From: Tersicoccus solisilvae
GTDB lineage: Bacteria > Actinomycetota > Actinomycetes > Actinomycetales > Micrococcaceae
Assembly (NCBI RefSeq): GCF_014643255.1
Contig: NZ_BMJI01000008.1
Span: 1 to 64,000 of the forward strand
Direction of reading: 5' to 3'
Length of the DNA stretch: 64,000 nt
Both the position numbers and the translations under genes were made by a program. Each line of letters begins with the position of its first letter. Position 1 is the stretch's first letter. The notes beneath the pieces are model-generated. The model was not told the DNA's origin, did no database searches, and saw only the letters and a list, made by a program, of their open reading frames with translations. Below, in pieces: positions 17,640 to 27,240 of the stretch.

Positions 17640-18409
17640 CGCGGGGCCATCCGGATGGCGCCGTCGAGGCGGATGGTCTCGCCGTTGAGCATCGGGTTGC
17701 GCACGATGTGCTCCACCAGCGCGGCGTACTCGGCGGGCTTGCCCAACCGGGACGGGTGCGGCACCTGGGCGCCGAGCGAGTCCTGCGCGGCCTGCGGCAG
17801 CCCCGCCATCATCGGCGTCTCGAAGATGCCCGGCGCGATGGTCATCACCCGGATGAGGGAGCGCGCGAACTCGCGGGCCAGCGGCAGCGTCATCGCGGCG
17901 ACCCCGCCCTTGGACGCGGCGTACGCCGGCTGGCCGATCTGCCCGTCGAACGCCGCCACCGACGCCGTGTTGACGATGACGCCGCGCTCGGGGCCGAACT
18001 CCCCCTCGACCGGCTTGACGGCGCTCATCGCGTCGGCCGCGAGCCGGATCACGTTGAACGTGCCGATGAGGTTGACCTGGATGACGCGGCTGAACCGCTC
18101 CAGCGGCAGCACCCCGTCCTTGCCGAGCACCTTGCCCGGCGTGGCCACGCCGGCGCAGTTGACGACGATCCGCAGCGGCCCCAGCTCGCCGGCCGCGGCG
18201 ACCGCGGCGGCGACCTGCGTCTCGTCGGCCACGTCGGTGGGGACGAACCGGGCGCGTTCCCCGAGCTCGGCGGCGGCCTCCGCGCCGCGGGAGGACGGCA
18301 GGTCGACGAGGACGACGGCGGCGCCGGCGTCGTACAGCGTCCGCGCGGTCGCCGCGCCCAGTCCTGATGCGCCGCCCGTGATCAGTGCGACGGAACCCTC
18401 GATCTGCAT
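17636..18409 (-). CDS. SDR oxidoreductase (3-hydroxyacyl-CoA dehydrogenase type)
   Basis: A 257-residue short-chain dehydrogenase. The NAD-binding motif is TGGASGLG (residues 11-18), with NCAGV and the catalytic Ser...YAASK. The sequence pattern [18 protein letters not shown] and [16 protein letters not shown] is characteristic of type-10 17-beta-HSD-like enzymes that oxidise 3-hydroxyacyl- or 2-methyl-3-hydroxybutyryl-CoA in fatty-acid and isoleucine breakdown. An AAGGGGATGG Shine-Dalgarno precedes ATG 18409. It is the first gene of a two-gene operon with the SRPBCC protein. Confidence 0.88.
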   Translation of the reverse strand: MQIEGSVALITGGASGLGAATARTLYDAGAAVVLVDLPSSRGAEAAAELGERARFVPTDVADETQVAAAVAAAGELGPLRIVVNCAGVATPGKVLGKDGVLPLERFSRVIQVNLIGTFNVIRLAADAMSAVKPVEGEFGPERGVIVNTASVAAFDGQIGQPAYAASKGGVAAMTLPLAREFARSLIRVMTIAPGIFETPMMAGLPQAAQDSLGAQVPHPSRLGKPAEYAALVEHIVRNPMLNGETIRLDGAIRMAPR

Positions 18410-18568
18410 GCCATCCCCTTCGATGTCGGTGACCGTGGTGACCCCGGCGCGGCGGATGGCGCGGCCGGGGCATGCTCGTGGCGATCGGCCGGCGCCGGTC
18501 GGCCCGCCCGTCCGGGCCAGCCTAGCGCCGGGCCGGTGCGGCGCCATCCGGCTCCGTAGGCTGGGAGG

Positions 18569-19756
18569 ATGAGTGCGCCCACGAACTCCCCCGCGCCCGT
18601 GCGGGCCGCCGTCGCCGCCGGCTCGGTGATCACGCTCTTCGGCCACCGCCTGCTGCACCTGCCCGGCACCCACCTGGCAGCGATCCGGTGGCCGCGCCCC
18701 CGCGCCTCGGACCTGCGCGGGCCCTGGCACTACTGGTGGCAGGCGCACTACCTCGACTGCCTCGTCGACGCCGGCTGGCGCGAGCACGGCGCCGGGCTGC
18801 CGGTGGTGTCCCTGCGGCTCGGTCAGCAGCTGCTGCGTGGCATCCGGGTGCGCAACCTGTTCCGCTACCCGAATCACTACTACGACGACATGGGCTGGCT
18901 CGTGCTGGCCGCCGGCCGGCTCGATGCGCTCAGCCGCGCGGTGACGGGGGCGGGCGGCCGCGGCTGCCGGAACGCCGTCGCCGCGCTGGGCCCGCGGCTG
19001 ATCGGCGCGAGCACCGACGACGCGGGCGGCGGGCTGTTCTGGAACACGCAGCGCACCTTCAAGAACACGCCCGCCACGGCCCCGGCCGCCCTGTTCTTCG
19101 CCCGCGCGGGCGAGCCGGCGCGCACCCGTGCGCTGACCGACTGGCTGCGGGAGAACCTGCTCGACGCCGACTCCGGGCTCTACCTCGACGGCCTGCGCCT
19201 CGGCGGCGCCACCATCGAGACCGTCCGCGACCGGTACACCTACAATCAGGGGCCGGTGCTCGGCGCTTTGCTCGCGCTCGGCGAGCCGGCCGACCTCGAC
19301 GCCGCGGCGCGGCTGGTCCGCGCCGTCGACACGGGGCTCACCCGCGCCTCCCCGGCCGGCGCGCGCGTGCTCGTCACGCACGGGGACGGCGACGGCGGCC
19401 TGTTCACCGGCATCCTCACCCGCTACCTCGCCGCCGCCGCGACCGACGCCCGGCTGGACCCGGCGGCGCGGGCCACCGCCGGCCGGCTGGTGACGGACAC
19501 CGCGGAGGCGCTGTGGGCCGGGCGACGACGGGTGGAGCCGGCCGAGTCGCCGGCGCCACGATCGGGCGGCCCGGACGCCGGCGCGCTGATCTTCTCCGCG
19601 GATCCGGGCGTCGAGGCGGTGACCAGTTACCCGCCCGGCGCCCCCGTCGAGCTCTCGACCCAGCTGCAGGCGTGGATGGCGTTCGAGGCCGCCGCCGTCT
19701 GCGCGGGCGGGACGCCGGCGGACGGGAGGGGAAGCGTCGGCGTGTCAGGAACCTGA
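18569..19756 (+). CDS. Glycoside hydrolase family 76 protein
   Basis: A 395-residue (alpha/alpha)6-barrel enzyme of GH76, which cleaves alpha-1,6-mannan. The catalytic Asp pair lies in [12 protein letters not shown], and the substrate-cleft motifs [14 protein letters not shown] and [11 protein letters not shown] are conserved. There is no signal peptide, so it is probably cytoplasmic, unlike secreted fungal-mannan degraders; a role with the cell's own mannose-containing glycolipids is possible. TAGGCT (18557-18562) lies 6 nt before ATG 18569. Its end overlaps the convergent PAP2 gene by 12 nt. Confidence 0.85.
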   Translation: MSAPTNSPAPVRAAVAAGSVITLFGHRLLHLPGTHLAAIRWPRPRASDLRGPWHYWWQAHYLDCLVDAGWREHGAGLPVVSLRLGQQLLRGIRVRNLFRYPNHYYDDMGWLVLAAGRLDALSRAVTGAGGRGCRNAVAALGPRLIGASTDDAGGGLFWNTQRTFKNTPATAPAALFFARAGEPARTRALTDWLRENLLDADSGLYLDGLRLGGATIETVRDRYTYNQGPVLGALLALGEPADLDAAARLVRAVDTGLTRASPAGARVLVTHGDGDGGLFTGILTRYLAAAATDARLDPAARATAGRLVTDTAEALWAGRRRVEPAESPAPRSGGPDAGALIFSADPGVEAVTSYPPGAPVELSTQLQAWMAFEAAAVCAGGTPADGRGSVGVSGT

Positions 19757-20554
19757 CCGTCGCCCCGGCGGCGGCGTCGTCCCCGGCCCGGTCACCGCGG
19801 GCACCCGCCGCGCCGTCGGCCGCCACGTGTCGATGCCGACCACCACACCGAGGATGGCGACGGCCAGCAGCGCCGACGCCGTGACGTCGGTCAGCCAGTG
19901 GTAGCCGAGGTAGAGCCGGCTGAAGGCGACGACGATCACCAGCGCCAGTGCACCGACCGCCGCCACCCAGCGACCCGGCCCGCGTCGTCCGCCGTCCTCG
20001 CCCGGGCGGAAGAACACCAGGTAGACGAGCACGAAGGTGAAGGTCGCCGTCCCGAGGGTGTGCCCGGACGGGAAGGAGTAGGACGCGTCGGCGCCCATCA
20101 GCATGTCCGCGACGGGCGGTCGACCGCGCCCCGCGATCGACTTGATGGCGACGATGCACGTCACGGCCACCGCCATCGCCCCGGCCAGCAGGCCCGGACG
20201 CCACCAGTGCCGGCTGCGGGCCAGCCAGAGCACGACCGTCGCGGTGCTGATGATGATCATGCCGGTCGGCGCCGTGATGGTGGTGATGACCTCGAGGACG
20301 CCGGTGAGCACCGGGTCGCGGCGTTCGAGCAGCCAGGCCATCAGCGGGATGTCCCAGCGGGAGAGGTCCTCCTTCTCCGTCCACCAGTCCCAGACGCGGG
20401 TGAAGAGCACGAGGCCGGCCACCACGAGCAGCGCCGCGACGAGCAGCCGATTCCGGCGGGGGTGTCCGCCCGGGACCGCGGGCTCGGCGAAACGGTCGGC
20501 GAGGGAGAGCGGACGCCGGCGGAGCGGACTCGAGGACGACGCGGAGGAAGACAT
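19745..20554 (-). CDS. PAP2 superfamily phosphatase
   Basis: A 269-residue polytopic membrane phosphatase acting on phosphatidic acid or undecaprenyl pyrophosphate. The three signature blocks are present: KSIAGRGRPP, the PSGH of SYSFPSGHTLG, and SRLYLGYHWLTDV. About 6 TM helices are visible, with a Ser-rich N-terminal cytoplasmic tail. On its own strand TACGCT lies 7 nt before the ATG at 20554, a leaderless arrangement. Which lipid is hydrolysed cannot be determined. Confidence 0.88.
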   Translation of the reverse strand: MSSSASSSSPLRRRPLSLADRFAEPAVPGGHPRRNRLLVAALLVVAGLVLFTRVWDWWTEKEDLSRWDIPLMAWLLERRDPVLTGVLEVITTITAPTGMIIISTATVVLWLARSRHWWRPGLLAGAMAVAVTCIVAIKSIAGRGRPPVADMLMGADASYSFPSGHTLGTATFTFVLVYLVFFRPGEDGGRRGPGRWVAAVGALALVIVVAFSRLYLGYHWLTDVTASALLAVAILGVVVGIDTWRPTARRVPAVTGPGTTPPPGRRSGS

Positions 20555-20655
20555 GAGCGGCAGCGTAGACCATCGCCCTCGACGGATTCCGGGACCGGGA
20601 CGTTCGGCTGCGTGGCGGTGAGACGGCCGCGGTCGGATCGGATAGAACAGAGCAC

Positions 20656-21198
20656 ATGAGCAACGTGCGCACGCCCGATCCCTACCCCGGATGGCTCTCG
20701 CCCGAGGACCTCCACGAGGCACGCCAGCGGCTGCCCATGGTGTACGTGGAGGCCCTGCCCGTCCGCGTCGACACGCTCGGGTACGTCACCGAGCTGGGGT
20801 TGCTGCTGACGGCCAGCGACGAGGGCGAGATGGTCCGCACCTTCGTCTCCGGCCGCGTGCTGTACCGCGAGTCGATCCGGGCGGCGCTGCTGCGGCACCT
20901 GGAGAAGGACCTCGGGCCGTTCGCGCTGCCGCAGATCCCGCCGTCGCCCGTGCCGTTCACGGTGGCCGAGTACTTCCCGTCGCCGTCGCCGTCGCCGTAC
21001 ACGGACGACCGGCAGCACGCCGTCGCCCTCTCCTACGTCGTGCCGGTGACCGGCGAGTGCACGCCGCGGCAGGACGCCCTGCAGCTGTCGTGGCTGACCC
21101 CGGACGAGTGCCTCAGCGACGGGGTGCAGGCCGAGTTCGTCGGCGGCCGCGGGAACCTCGTCCGGCAGGCGCTCGCGCACGTCGGCTGGGGACGCTGA
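20656..21198 (+). CDS. DUF4916 / NUDIX-related protein
   Basis: A 180-residue cytoplasmic protein of the actinobacterial DUF4916 family, which has a NUDIX-like fold. VYVEALPVRVDTLGYVTELG and SGRVLYRESIRAALLRHLEKDLG match the family. The classical Nudix box (GX5EX7REUXEEXGU) is not intact, so hydrolase activity is doubtful. A TAGAAC sequence lies 7 nt before ATG 20656. It is convergent with the FUSC gene across a hairpin. Confidence 0.78.
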   Translation: MSNVRTPDPYPGWLSPEDLHEARQRLPMVYVEALPVRVDTLGYVTELGLLLTASDEGEMVRTFVSGRVLYRESIRAALLRHLEKDLGPFALPQIPPSPVPFTVAEYFPSPSPSPYTDDRQHAVALSYVVPVTGECTPRQDALQLSWLTPDECLSDGVQAEFVGGRGNLVRQALAHVGWGR

Positions 21199-21227
21199 CC
21201 CGCCGTCGCGTCAGCGGCGGCGGGTCA
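21196..21227. terminator. Bidirectional hairpin between convergent genes
   Basis: TGACCCGCCG and CGGCGGGTCA form a perfect 10-bp stem around a 12-nt loop. The stem includes both stop codons of the convergent DUF4916 and FUSC genes. There is no T-tract. Confidence 0.5.
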
Positions 21228-22233
21228 CGCGCTCGACGGCGGGTCCCAGCAGCATGACGATCCCCACCGCGACGGCGGCCCCGATGACGGTCTCCACCGC
21301 GCGGCTGAACACCAGCTGCTCGACCGGCAGCGGGTTGCCGAGCTGCATCATGCACAGCGCGAGCGGGGTGATGAAGATCAGCGCCGTCGCGTAGTGCCGG
21401 ATCACGAACAGCTCGCCGAGGAACTGCAGCACGATGACGACGAGGGCGAGCGGCCACGGGTCGGGGTTCAGGCCGAGGATGACGGCCGACACGGCGACGC
21501 CGGCGAGGGTGCCGACCACACGGTGGACGGCACGGCTGACGCGGGCGGGAGCGTCGGGTGCCGCGATGGCCGCGATGCCGGCGACCATCGCCCAGTTGCT
21601 GTGCCCGACGCCCGTGAGCTGGCCGAGGGTCCCGGCGACGAGCGCGACGACGAGGAACTGGCCGCCGTGCCAGGCCAGCTGCGCGCGCGTGAAGGACCCG
21701 CCGAGCACCGGGGCGCCCCCGCCCATACCGGGCAGGATGCGGGCGAGGTAACCCAGCAGCACGCAGAAGGCGACGGTCGCGGCGGCGACGCCGATTCCCG
21801 ACGGGAAGGACGGTGGCGTGGGGAGGGCGGCGATCGAGGTGAACGCGAAAACGAAGAACACCGAGCCGCTGGGCTTGAACCCGACGGAGGCGGCCACGAC
21901 CGCCCCGAGGGCGGCGACGACGGAACCGATCAGCACGATGGTCATCCCGCCGACCTGCGCGTGCGCGCACAGCAAACCCAGGGTCAGGCAGACGAGGATG
22001 ATCGCCCCGGCGAGCGACTGATGGATGACACGACGTCGCAGGGTCTCCCGCTTGGCGTAGATCCCGGTGAAGGAGCCGAAGGCGGCGAACACGGCCAGAT
22101 CGACGCGGCCGAGCGCCATCACGATCAGCAGCGGCGGCGCGATGCCGACGGCGATCCGCGCGGCGGAGAGATGGTCGGCCTGTGCCGGACCGAACCGGAA
22201 GAAGTCGCGTACACCTGCCACGGCTTCCAGCAC
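21211..22233 (-). CDS. FUSC family membrane protein
   Basis: A 340-residue integral membrane protein with about 10 hydrophobic segments in two sets, separated near residues 175-190. Its hallmarks are those of FUSC/aromatic-acid-exporter-like proteins: AFGSFTGIYAKRETLRRR, the second-half counterpart VSRAVHRVVGTLAGVAVSA, and RHYATALIFITPLALCM. It is probably an efflux-type permease; the substrate is unknown. GTG 22233 was chosen where homology starts; no ATG is available in frame nearby. Confidence 0.83.
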   Translation of the reverse strand: MLEAVAGVRDFFRFGPAQADHLSAARIAVGIAPPLLIVMALGRVDLAVFAAFGSFTGIYAKRETLRRRVIHQSLAGAIILVCLTLGLLCAHAQVGGMTIVLIGSVVAALGAVVAASVGFKPSGSVFFVFAFTSIAALPTPPSFPSGIGVAAATVAFCVLLGYLARILPGMGGGAPVLGGSFTRAQLAWHGGQFLVVALVAGTLGQLTGVGHSNWAMVAGIAAIAAPDAPARVSRAVHRVVGTLAGVAVSAVILGLNPDPWPLALVVIVLQFLGELFVIRHYATALIFITPLALCMMQLGNPLPVEQLVFSRAVETVIGAAVAVGIVMLLGPAVERVTRRR

Positions 22234-22434
22234 ATCACATCCGCGGCCTCTCGGCGCCCGCGAACACCCGCATCGTTCCGCACCTCACACGCGAGATCCG
22301 CCACGTCCGTCGCCGCCGGTGCCGACTCCGATCTCACACCGGGCCCGGCGGCGATGTGGTCGAACATCGAGAAAGTGCTGTTCCTGAACGCCCGGAATGA
22401 CCAATCCTCGATTCTCGACCCCGAGTGGTGCCGG

Positions 22435-23400
22435 TCATCGCGACCAGCCGCGCGCCCGGAGGGCGGCCGCCACCTTGGCCACCGCCCGTGGCACGACGCC
22501 GAGGCCCGGCACGACGACGAGTGCGGTCATGTCCGCCGCACCGATCCGTACCTCGATCCACCCGGCGGCCGCCGTCAGGTCTGCACGCTCGATGTCACGC
22601 GCGTGCTGCCGCGGGTCGGCGTGGTGAGCGCCGTCGTACTGGAGGCTGAGTCGGTGCTCGCGGAAGGCGAGATCCGGCTGGATGACGCGACGGGCCGCAG
22701 GAACCGGAATCACCACGTTCGGCACCGGTTCCGGGAGACCGGCCCGGACGATCATCAACCGCAGTCGACTCTCGGGAGGCGAATCGGCACCGACCCGGAC
22801 AAGCTCCAGTGCCGCCCTGGCCGCGACGACACCACGCCGACGTCCGACGACCTGCACCCGGCGACGCAGTTCGCTCAGGGGCGTCAGCGGGACACCGGGC
22901 AGACCGTCGAAGGGGTCGTCGTGGCAGCAGACGATGGCGTCGCCGAGAACGATCAGGTCGTCCAGCGCAAGGGTCCCTGCCAGGTCGAGAAACGTTCGTG
23001 CGGGGTTCGTGACACGGATGCCCCCGACACGGGTGATGTCACCGGCCGGGAGCACGGCGATGTGGCCGGTGACGCCGCGGCGGTGGGCCGAGGAGGTCCG
23101 CCGCCCGCTCCCGTGGGTCACGTGGATGGTCTCGTGGCGCTGCAGCCCGAGGGGGAGCGGCAGTCCCCACAGGGCCGCGGACGTGGCGTGGCTGATGACG
23201 GCGTCCGGCATGACCGTCGTGGCGGCCCGGCAGCGCACGTCCAGGGCGTCCCCGAGGGCGTCCGGGATGCGGACTCCCGTGATACCGGCCTCGAGCGAAC
23301 GATGGCGCAGTCGCGCCCTCGTCATGCCGGCTCGGCGTGCTTCACCGACGGTGAATGGCCGGCCGGCGAGCTCGCCGGGCACCGGGCTCCGCGCCGTCAC
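22435..23400 (-). CDS. DUF559-like endonuclease-fold protein
   Basis: A 321-residue protein of a widespread actinobacterial family. The N-terminal half resembles an AbiEi-type winged-helix region (PFTVGEARRAGMTRARLRHR). The C-terminal part has a Vsr/DUF559-like nuclease core with ESRLRLMIVRAGLP, QPDLAF and LQYDGAHH. In the usual family motif the residue before YDG is Glu (EYDG); here it is Gln, which may reduce or abolish catalysis. GTG 23400 is supported by GGGAAGAG 6 nt upstream. The cellular role of the family is unknown. Confidence 0.75.
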   Translation of the reverse strand: MTARSPVPGELAGRPFTVGEARRAGMTRARLRHRSLEAGITGVRIPDALGDALDVRCRAATTVMPDAVISHATSAALWGLPLPLGLQRHETIHVTHGSGRRTSSAHRRGVTGHIAVLPAGDITRVGGIRVTNPARTFLDLAGTLALDDLIVLGDAIVCCHDDPFDGLPGVPLTPLSELRRRVQVVGRRRGVVAARAALELVRVGADSPPESRLRLMIVRAGLPEPVPNVVIPVPAARRVIQPDLAFREHRLSLQYDGAHHADPRQHARDIERADLTAAAGWIEVRIGAADMTALVVVPGLGVVPRAVAKVAAALRARGWSR

Positions 23401-23618
23401 GTCACTCTTCCCACCCCGTGATCGTCCCGCCGGCCCCGCCCTTCCCGCACCCGTCGCGCCACACCTGTGGACAACGCGCCGGGGATCCTCGGTCGAACAT
23501 CGCCGCATTGCTGCCTGCGACGCCGCCGCACAGCACAACCGCAATGATCAACGGCTTTCGCCGTGCGTCACCACGGAACCCGGAATCCGCCGCCTCCCGC
23601 CGCTGGCAGAATGGACCG

Positions 23619-24890
23619 GTGCCCCCCAGCGACTTCTCCTTCCGCGTCACCGCCCGCCTGAACGAGACGACGTCGTCGCCGGCGGCGGGGCGCGCGGGCA
23701 TCATCGACACCCCGCACGGGCAGATCCGCACGCCCGCCTTCATCCCCGTCGGCACGCAGGCCGCGGTCAAGGCGGTGCTGCCGGAGGCGATCGCGGACCT
23801 CGGCGGCCAGGCCGTCCTCGCCAACGCCTACCACCTCTACCTGCAGCCCGGTGCGGACATCGTCGACGAGGCGGGCGGGCTCGGCCGCTTCATGAACTGG
23901 CCCGGCCCCACGTTCACCGACTCCGGCGGTTTCCAGGTGATGAGCCTGGGCAGCGGTTTCAAGAAGGTCATCTCCATGGACCTGCCGGCCGGCGAGCAGG
24001 GCGCCGACGACGCCGTCGCTCCCGGCAAGGAGCGGCTCGCGAACGTCGATGAGGACGGCGTCTGGTTCCGCTCGCACCTGAACGGCGACCGGCACCGGTT
24101 CACCCCCGAGGTGTCGATGGGCATCCAGCACCGCCTCGGCGCGGACATCATGTTCGCCTTCGACGAGCTGACCACCCTGATGAACTCCCGGGGCTATCAG
24201 GAGGAGTCCCTCGAACGGACCCGCCGCTGGGCCCAGCGCTGCCTCGACGAGCACGCCCGGCTCACCGCGGATCGGAAGAGCAAGCCCTACCAGGCGCTGT
24301 TCGGCGTCATCCAGGGCGCCCAGTACGAGGACCTGCGCCGGAAGGCCTGCGCCGACCTGGCACGGATGACGGACGACGCCGGCCACGGCTTCGACGGCTA
24401 CGGCATCGGCGGCGCGCTGGAGAAGGAGAACCTCGGCACGATCGTCGGCTGGTGCGCGCAGGAGCTGCCCGAGGACCGGCCGCGCCACCTGCTCGGCATC
24501 TCCGAGCCGGACGACGTGTTCACCGCGATCGAGAACGGCGCGGACACCTTCGACTGCGTCTCCCCCACCCGCGTCGCCCGCACCTCGGCGGTCTACACCC
24601 GGGACGGCCGGATCAACCTCGCCGGCGCGAAGTACAAGCGCCAGTTCACGCCCATCGACGAGACCTGCGACTGCTACACCTGCGCGCACTACACGGTCGC
24701 CTACCTGCGGCACCTGTTCAAGGCGAAGGAGATGAACGCGGCCACCCTCGCATCGATCCACAACGAGCGGTTCGTGGTGCGGATGGTCGACGACGCGCGC
24801 CGGGCGCTGGAGGACGGCACGTTCCTCGAACTCAAGGCCGAGGTGCTGGGCCGCTACTACGGGACCCGCTCGACGACGCCGGCGGGCTGA
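23619..24890 (+). CDS. tgt: tRNA-guanine transglycosylase
   Basis: Exchanges G34 for a 7-deazaguanine (preQ1 in bacteria) in tRNAs with GUN anticodons. The 423-residue protein has the nucleophile/general-base segments FTDSGGFQVMSL and GIGGALEKE...FDCVSPTR and the zinc site CDCYTCAHYT...H. GTG 23619 lies 6 nt after CAGAAT, consistent with a leaderless mRNA. No queC-F biosynthesis genes are in the window. The YhhQ-type transporter at 27909-28625 suggests that Q precursor is salvaged. Confidence 0.95.
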   Translation: MPPSDFSFRVTARLNETTSSPAAGRAGIIDTPHGQIRTPAFIPVGTQAAVKAVLPEAIADLGGQAVLANAYHLYLQPGADIVDEAGGLGRFMNWPGPTFTDSGGFQVMSLGSGFKKVISMDLPAGEQGADDAVAPGKERLANVDEDGVWFRSHLNGDRHRFTPEVSMGIQHRLGADIMFAFDELTTLMNSRGYQEESLERTRRWAQRCLDEHARLTADRKSKPYQALFGVIQGAQYEDLRRKACADLARMTDDAGHGFDGYGIGGALEKENLGTIVGWCAQELPEDRPRHLLGISEPDDVFTAIENGADTFDCVSPTRVARTSAVYTRDGRINLAGAKYKRQFTPIDETCDCYTCAHYTVAYLRHLFKAKEMNAATLASIHNERFVVRMVDDARRALEDGTFLELKAEVLGRYYGTRSTTPAG

Positions 24891-24920
24891 CACCGGGCTC
24901 GAACGCTCAGGCGTGAACGT

Positions 24921-26507
24921 TCAGGACGTGATCGGCGGGGTCGTCGCGATGAGGACGACGACGAGGACGACGACGGCCTGCGCCCCGAGCAGCAACGGTG
25001 CGGCCGCCCCGATCAGCAGGGCGACGACGACGGGGACCAGCACGACGACGGCGAGGTCCGGTCCCTGTGACATCGTGGCGAGCGCGGAGGACGGCAGATA
25101 ACCGAACGGGCTGGGGATCGGTGGTGCGGAGAAGTCCACCGGCGGCCGGTACGCCGAACGGACGGCACAGGCCCCGAGACCGACGCCGGCGAGTGCCCCG
25201 AGGACGATGAGACCGGGATTCGCGGCGCCAAGCAGAACCAGGCCTGCGCACCACACCGTCATCATGCCCGCGAGCAGGAGGGCGGGGACCACCGCGTGAA
25301 GCTGCCGGATCCGCGCGGCAGACAGCGGGAGGAGGCCGTCGAGCTCGGTCATCGCCGCGCAGGCCCGCACCGTCCGGGCCGCGACGTCCATCCCGGCCAG
25401 CGCCGCCACGACGAGCGCCAGTGAGATCGGCACCACGCCGTTAGCTCCGGCGACGAACACCGGCGACCAGGCCAGCGCGGGCAGCACCGGGTAGACCCAC
25501 CAGCCGCGCTGCCGCACCGTGCTGATCGCGTCCGCGGCGAGGAGCGCGCCGGCGGCCGTGCGCACGCGGCCGATCCACCGGTGCGCCCGCACCGTCGAGG
25601 CAACGGCACGGGGTCCCGCGCGCACCAGGTCGTCGGCACCGCCGGTGACGGCCCAGAGCTGCAGCATCTGCATGGCCCCGCCACCGCGGGCGAGCTCCCC
25701 CGTGGCGATCGTCCCGAGCCGACGGTGCAACCCCAGCCACAGCGCGACGACCACGGCCGCGAGCGCCCCCGGTGGCCACGCCGCGCCCCCGGCCGCGATC
25801 ACGAACCACCCGGTGGGCGCCACGGTGAGAACATGCGCGATCACCGGCACGGCGGCGGGCAGGAGCCACCCGCAGAGCACCAGGGCGACTGCGACCGACG
25901 CGGTCACCACACCCAGCCCCGCCGCCACCCGTCGCATCCGCCGGACGTGCCCGGCGGCCTGCGCGGCGACGGCGACCTCGGCGGCGATGGCGGCCAGCAG
26001 TCCGCCGCTGACCGAGCCGAGCATCAGCCCGGGACCGAGGGTGAGGATCGCGAGCACCGGCAGCAGGCCCAGTGCGCCCACGGCCCCGGCAGCCAGCACC
26101 CGGCTCGCACCCAGGCGCGCCAGCATGCCCGCCCGGGGAACGGGAGCCCACAGCCACCAGGTCAGCTGGGCGCGGTCCGGCCCGATGGGCCCGAGCCGCA
26201 GGGCGGCGTCGAGCACCGCAGCCGTGACGATCAGACCCAGGAGGGGCAGGCACGCCCCGGCAGGCAGCACCGCCGCGGCCTCATCGGTCACCGGGCGTAG
26301 GACGGTCACCGCGCCGAGCTGCTGGTTCAGTGCCGTCAGCAGGCCGTAGCCGAACAGTCCCGCGACACCGACGGAGAGTACGGCGGTGTAGCCGTCGAGG
26401 ACGGCCGAGGCGACCGAGCGGTCACGGTGCCGTCGCGCGGCACGGCGGGTGAACGCGGCAGGATCGAATCCGGTGACCGCGTGGGCGTCCAGCTTCGCCG
26501 CGTTCAC
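24921..26507 (-). CDS. ABC transporter permease, DUF6297-like
   Basis: A 528-residue polytopic membrane protein with about 12 hydrophobic helices. There is no ATPase domain. The sequence resembles the actinobacterial DUF6297 group, which sits next to ABC ATPases. GTG 26507 overlaps the TGA of the ATPase gene (GTGA), so the two form one exporter. The substrate is unknown; such pairs are often drug or peptide exporters. It is convergent with tgt across 30 nt. Confidence 0.75.
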   Translation of the reverse strand: MNAAKLDAHAVTGFDPAAFTRRAARRHRDRSVASAVLDGYTAVLSVGVAGLFGYGLLTALNQQLGAVTVLRPVTDEAAAVLPAGACLPLLGLIVTAAVLDAALRLGPIGPDRAQLTWWLWAPVPRAGMLARLGASRVLAAGAVGALGLLPVLAILTLGPGLMLGSVSGGLLAAIAAEVAVAAQAAGHVRRMRRVAAGLGVVTASVAVALVLCGWLLPAAVPVIAHVLTVAPTGWFVIAAGGAAWPPGALAAVVVALWLGLHRRLGTIATGELARGGGAMQMLQLWAVTGGADDLVRAGPRAVASTVRAHRWIGRVRTAAGALLAADAISTVRQRGWWVYPVLPALAWSPVFVAGANGVVPISLALVVAALAGMDVAARTVRACAAMTELDGLLPLSAARIRQLHAVVPALLLAGMMTVWCAGLVLLGAANPGLIVLGALAGVGLGACAVRSAYRPPVDFSAPPIPSPFGYLPSSALATMSQGPDLAVVVLVPVVVALLIGAAAPLLLGAQAVVVLVVVLIATTPPITS

Positions 26508-27193
26508 GCGCGGGTGCCGGAGATGAGCGCCGCGCCCTCGGCGACCGGGACCCGGCGGACCTCGTCGGCGATCACCAGACATGTGCTCGCCGTCGCCAGC
26601 AGAAGATCGGGGGCATGGGTCACGACGACGACGGCACACCCGCCGGCCGCCCGGGCGCGGATCCGGTCCCCCATGAGTTCGCGCATGACCGGATCGAGCC
26701 GCTGCTCCGGCTCGTCCAGCACCAGCAGCTCGGCGGGGCGGATGAAGCCGGCGGCCAGGAGGAGCCGCCGCCGTTGCCCGGACGACAGCTCCGTGGGCAA
26801 CGCGTCGGCGACGGCCGTGATCCCGAAGGCGTCGAGCTCGCGGCGGACGGCCTGGACGGGTTCGGGGACCCCGTGGCCCCGGGCCACCAGCTCGAGGTGC
26901 TCGGCAGCGGTCAGCGAGGGGAAGAACGCGTCCTCGTCGAACACGCAGGACACCGCCGCCCGGAACGAGGCGGCACGGTCGTCGACGAGCAGATCGCGGA
27001 AGCGGCACTCGCCGTCGAGGGGCGGTTGGCGCCCGATCATGGTGCGCACCACCGTGGACTTGCCCGCCCCGTTGAAACCGACGATGCCGAGCACCTCGCC
27101 CGGCGCGACCGACGTCGTCACCGGCCCGCAGACCGGCGTCGCTCCGTACCCGCAGCGCAGGTCACGGGCGCTCAGGACCGCGGGGGCGCTCAT
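26504..27193 (-). CDS. ABC transporter ATP-binding protein
   Basis: A 229-residue nucleotide-binding domain. Walker A is GFNGAGKS, the signature is ELSSGQRRRLLLAAGF, Walker B is LLVLDEPEQRLD, and the H-loop is VVVTHAPDLL. It is translationally coupled to the downstream DUF6297-like permease. ATG 27193 is preferred; a GTG three codons upstream at 27202 is possible. The complex probably exports an unknown substrate. Confidence 0.9.
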   Translation of the reverse strand: MSAPAVLSARDLRCGYGATPVCGPVTTSVAPGEVLGIVGFNGAGKSTVVRTMIGRQPPLDGECRFRDLLVDDRAASFRAAVSCVFDEDAFFPSLTAAEHLELVARGHGVPEPVQAVRRELDAFGITAVADALPTELSSGQRRRLLLAAGFIRPAELLVLDEPEQRLDPVMRELMGDRIRARAAGGCAVVVVTHAPDLLLATASTCLVIADEVRRVPVAEGAALISGTRA

Positions 27194-27219
27194 GCGCGCC
27201 ACGTTACCCGCCAGAGCGC

Positions 27220-27240
27220 AGCCGGCCGGGTCGGCCGGCT
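27220..27240 (-). terminator. Hairpin after the DUF4126 gene
   Basis: AGCCGGCC, a 5-nt loop and GGCCGGCT form a perfect 8-bp GC stem ending at the DUF4126 stop codon. It separates that gene from the ABC exporter operon. Confidence 0.45.

Noticed and set aside
24891-24920. Terminator between tgt and the DUF6297 gene
   Set aside because: GAACG/CGTTC pair only over 5 bp with a long loop; too weak to call.
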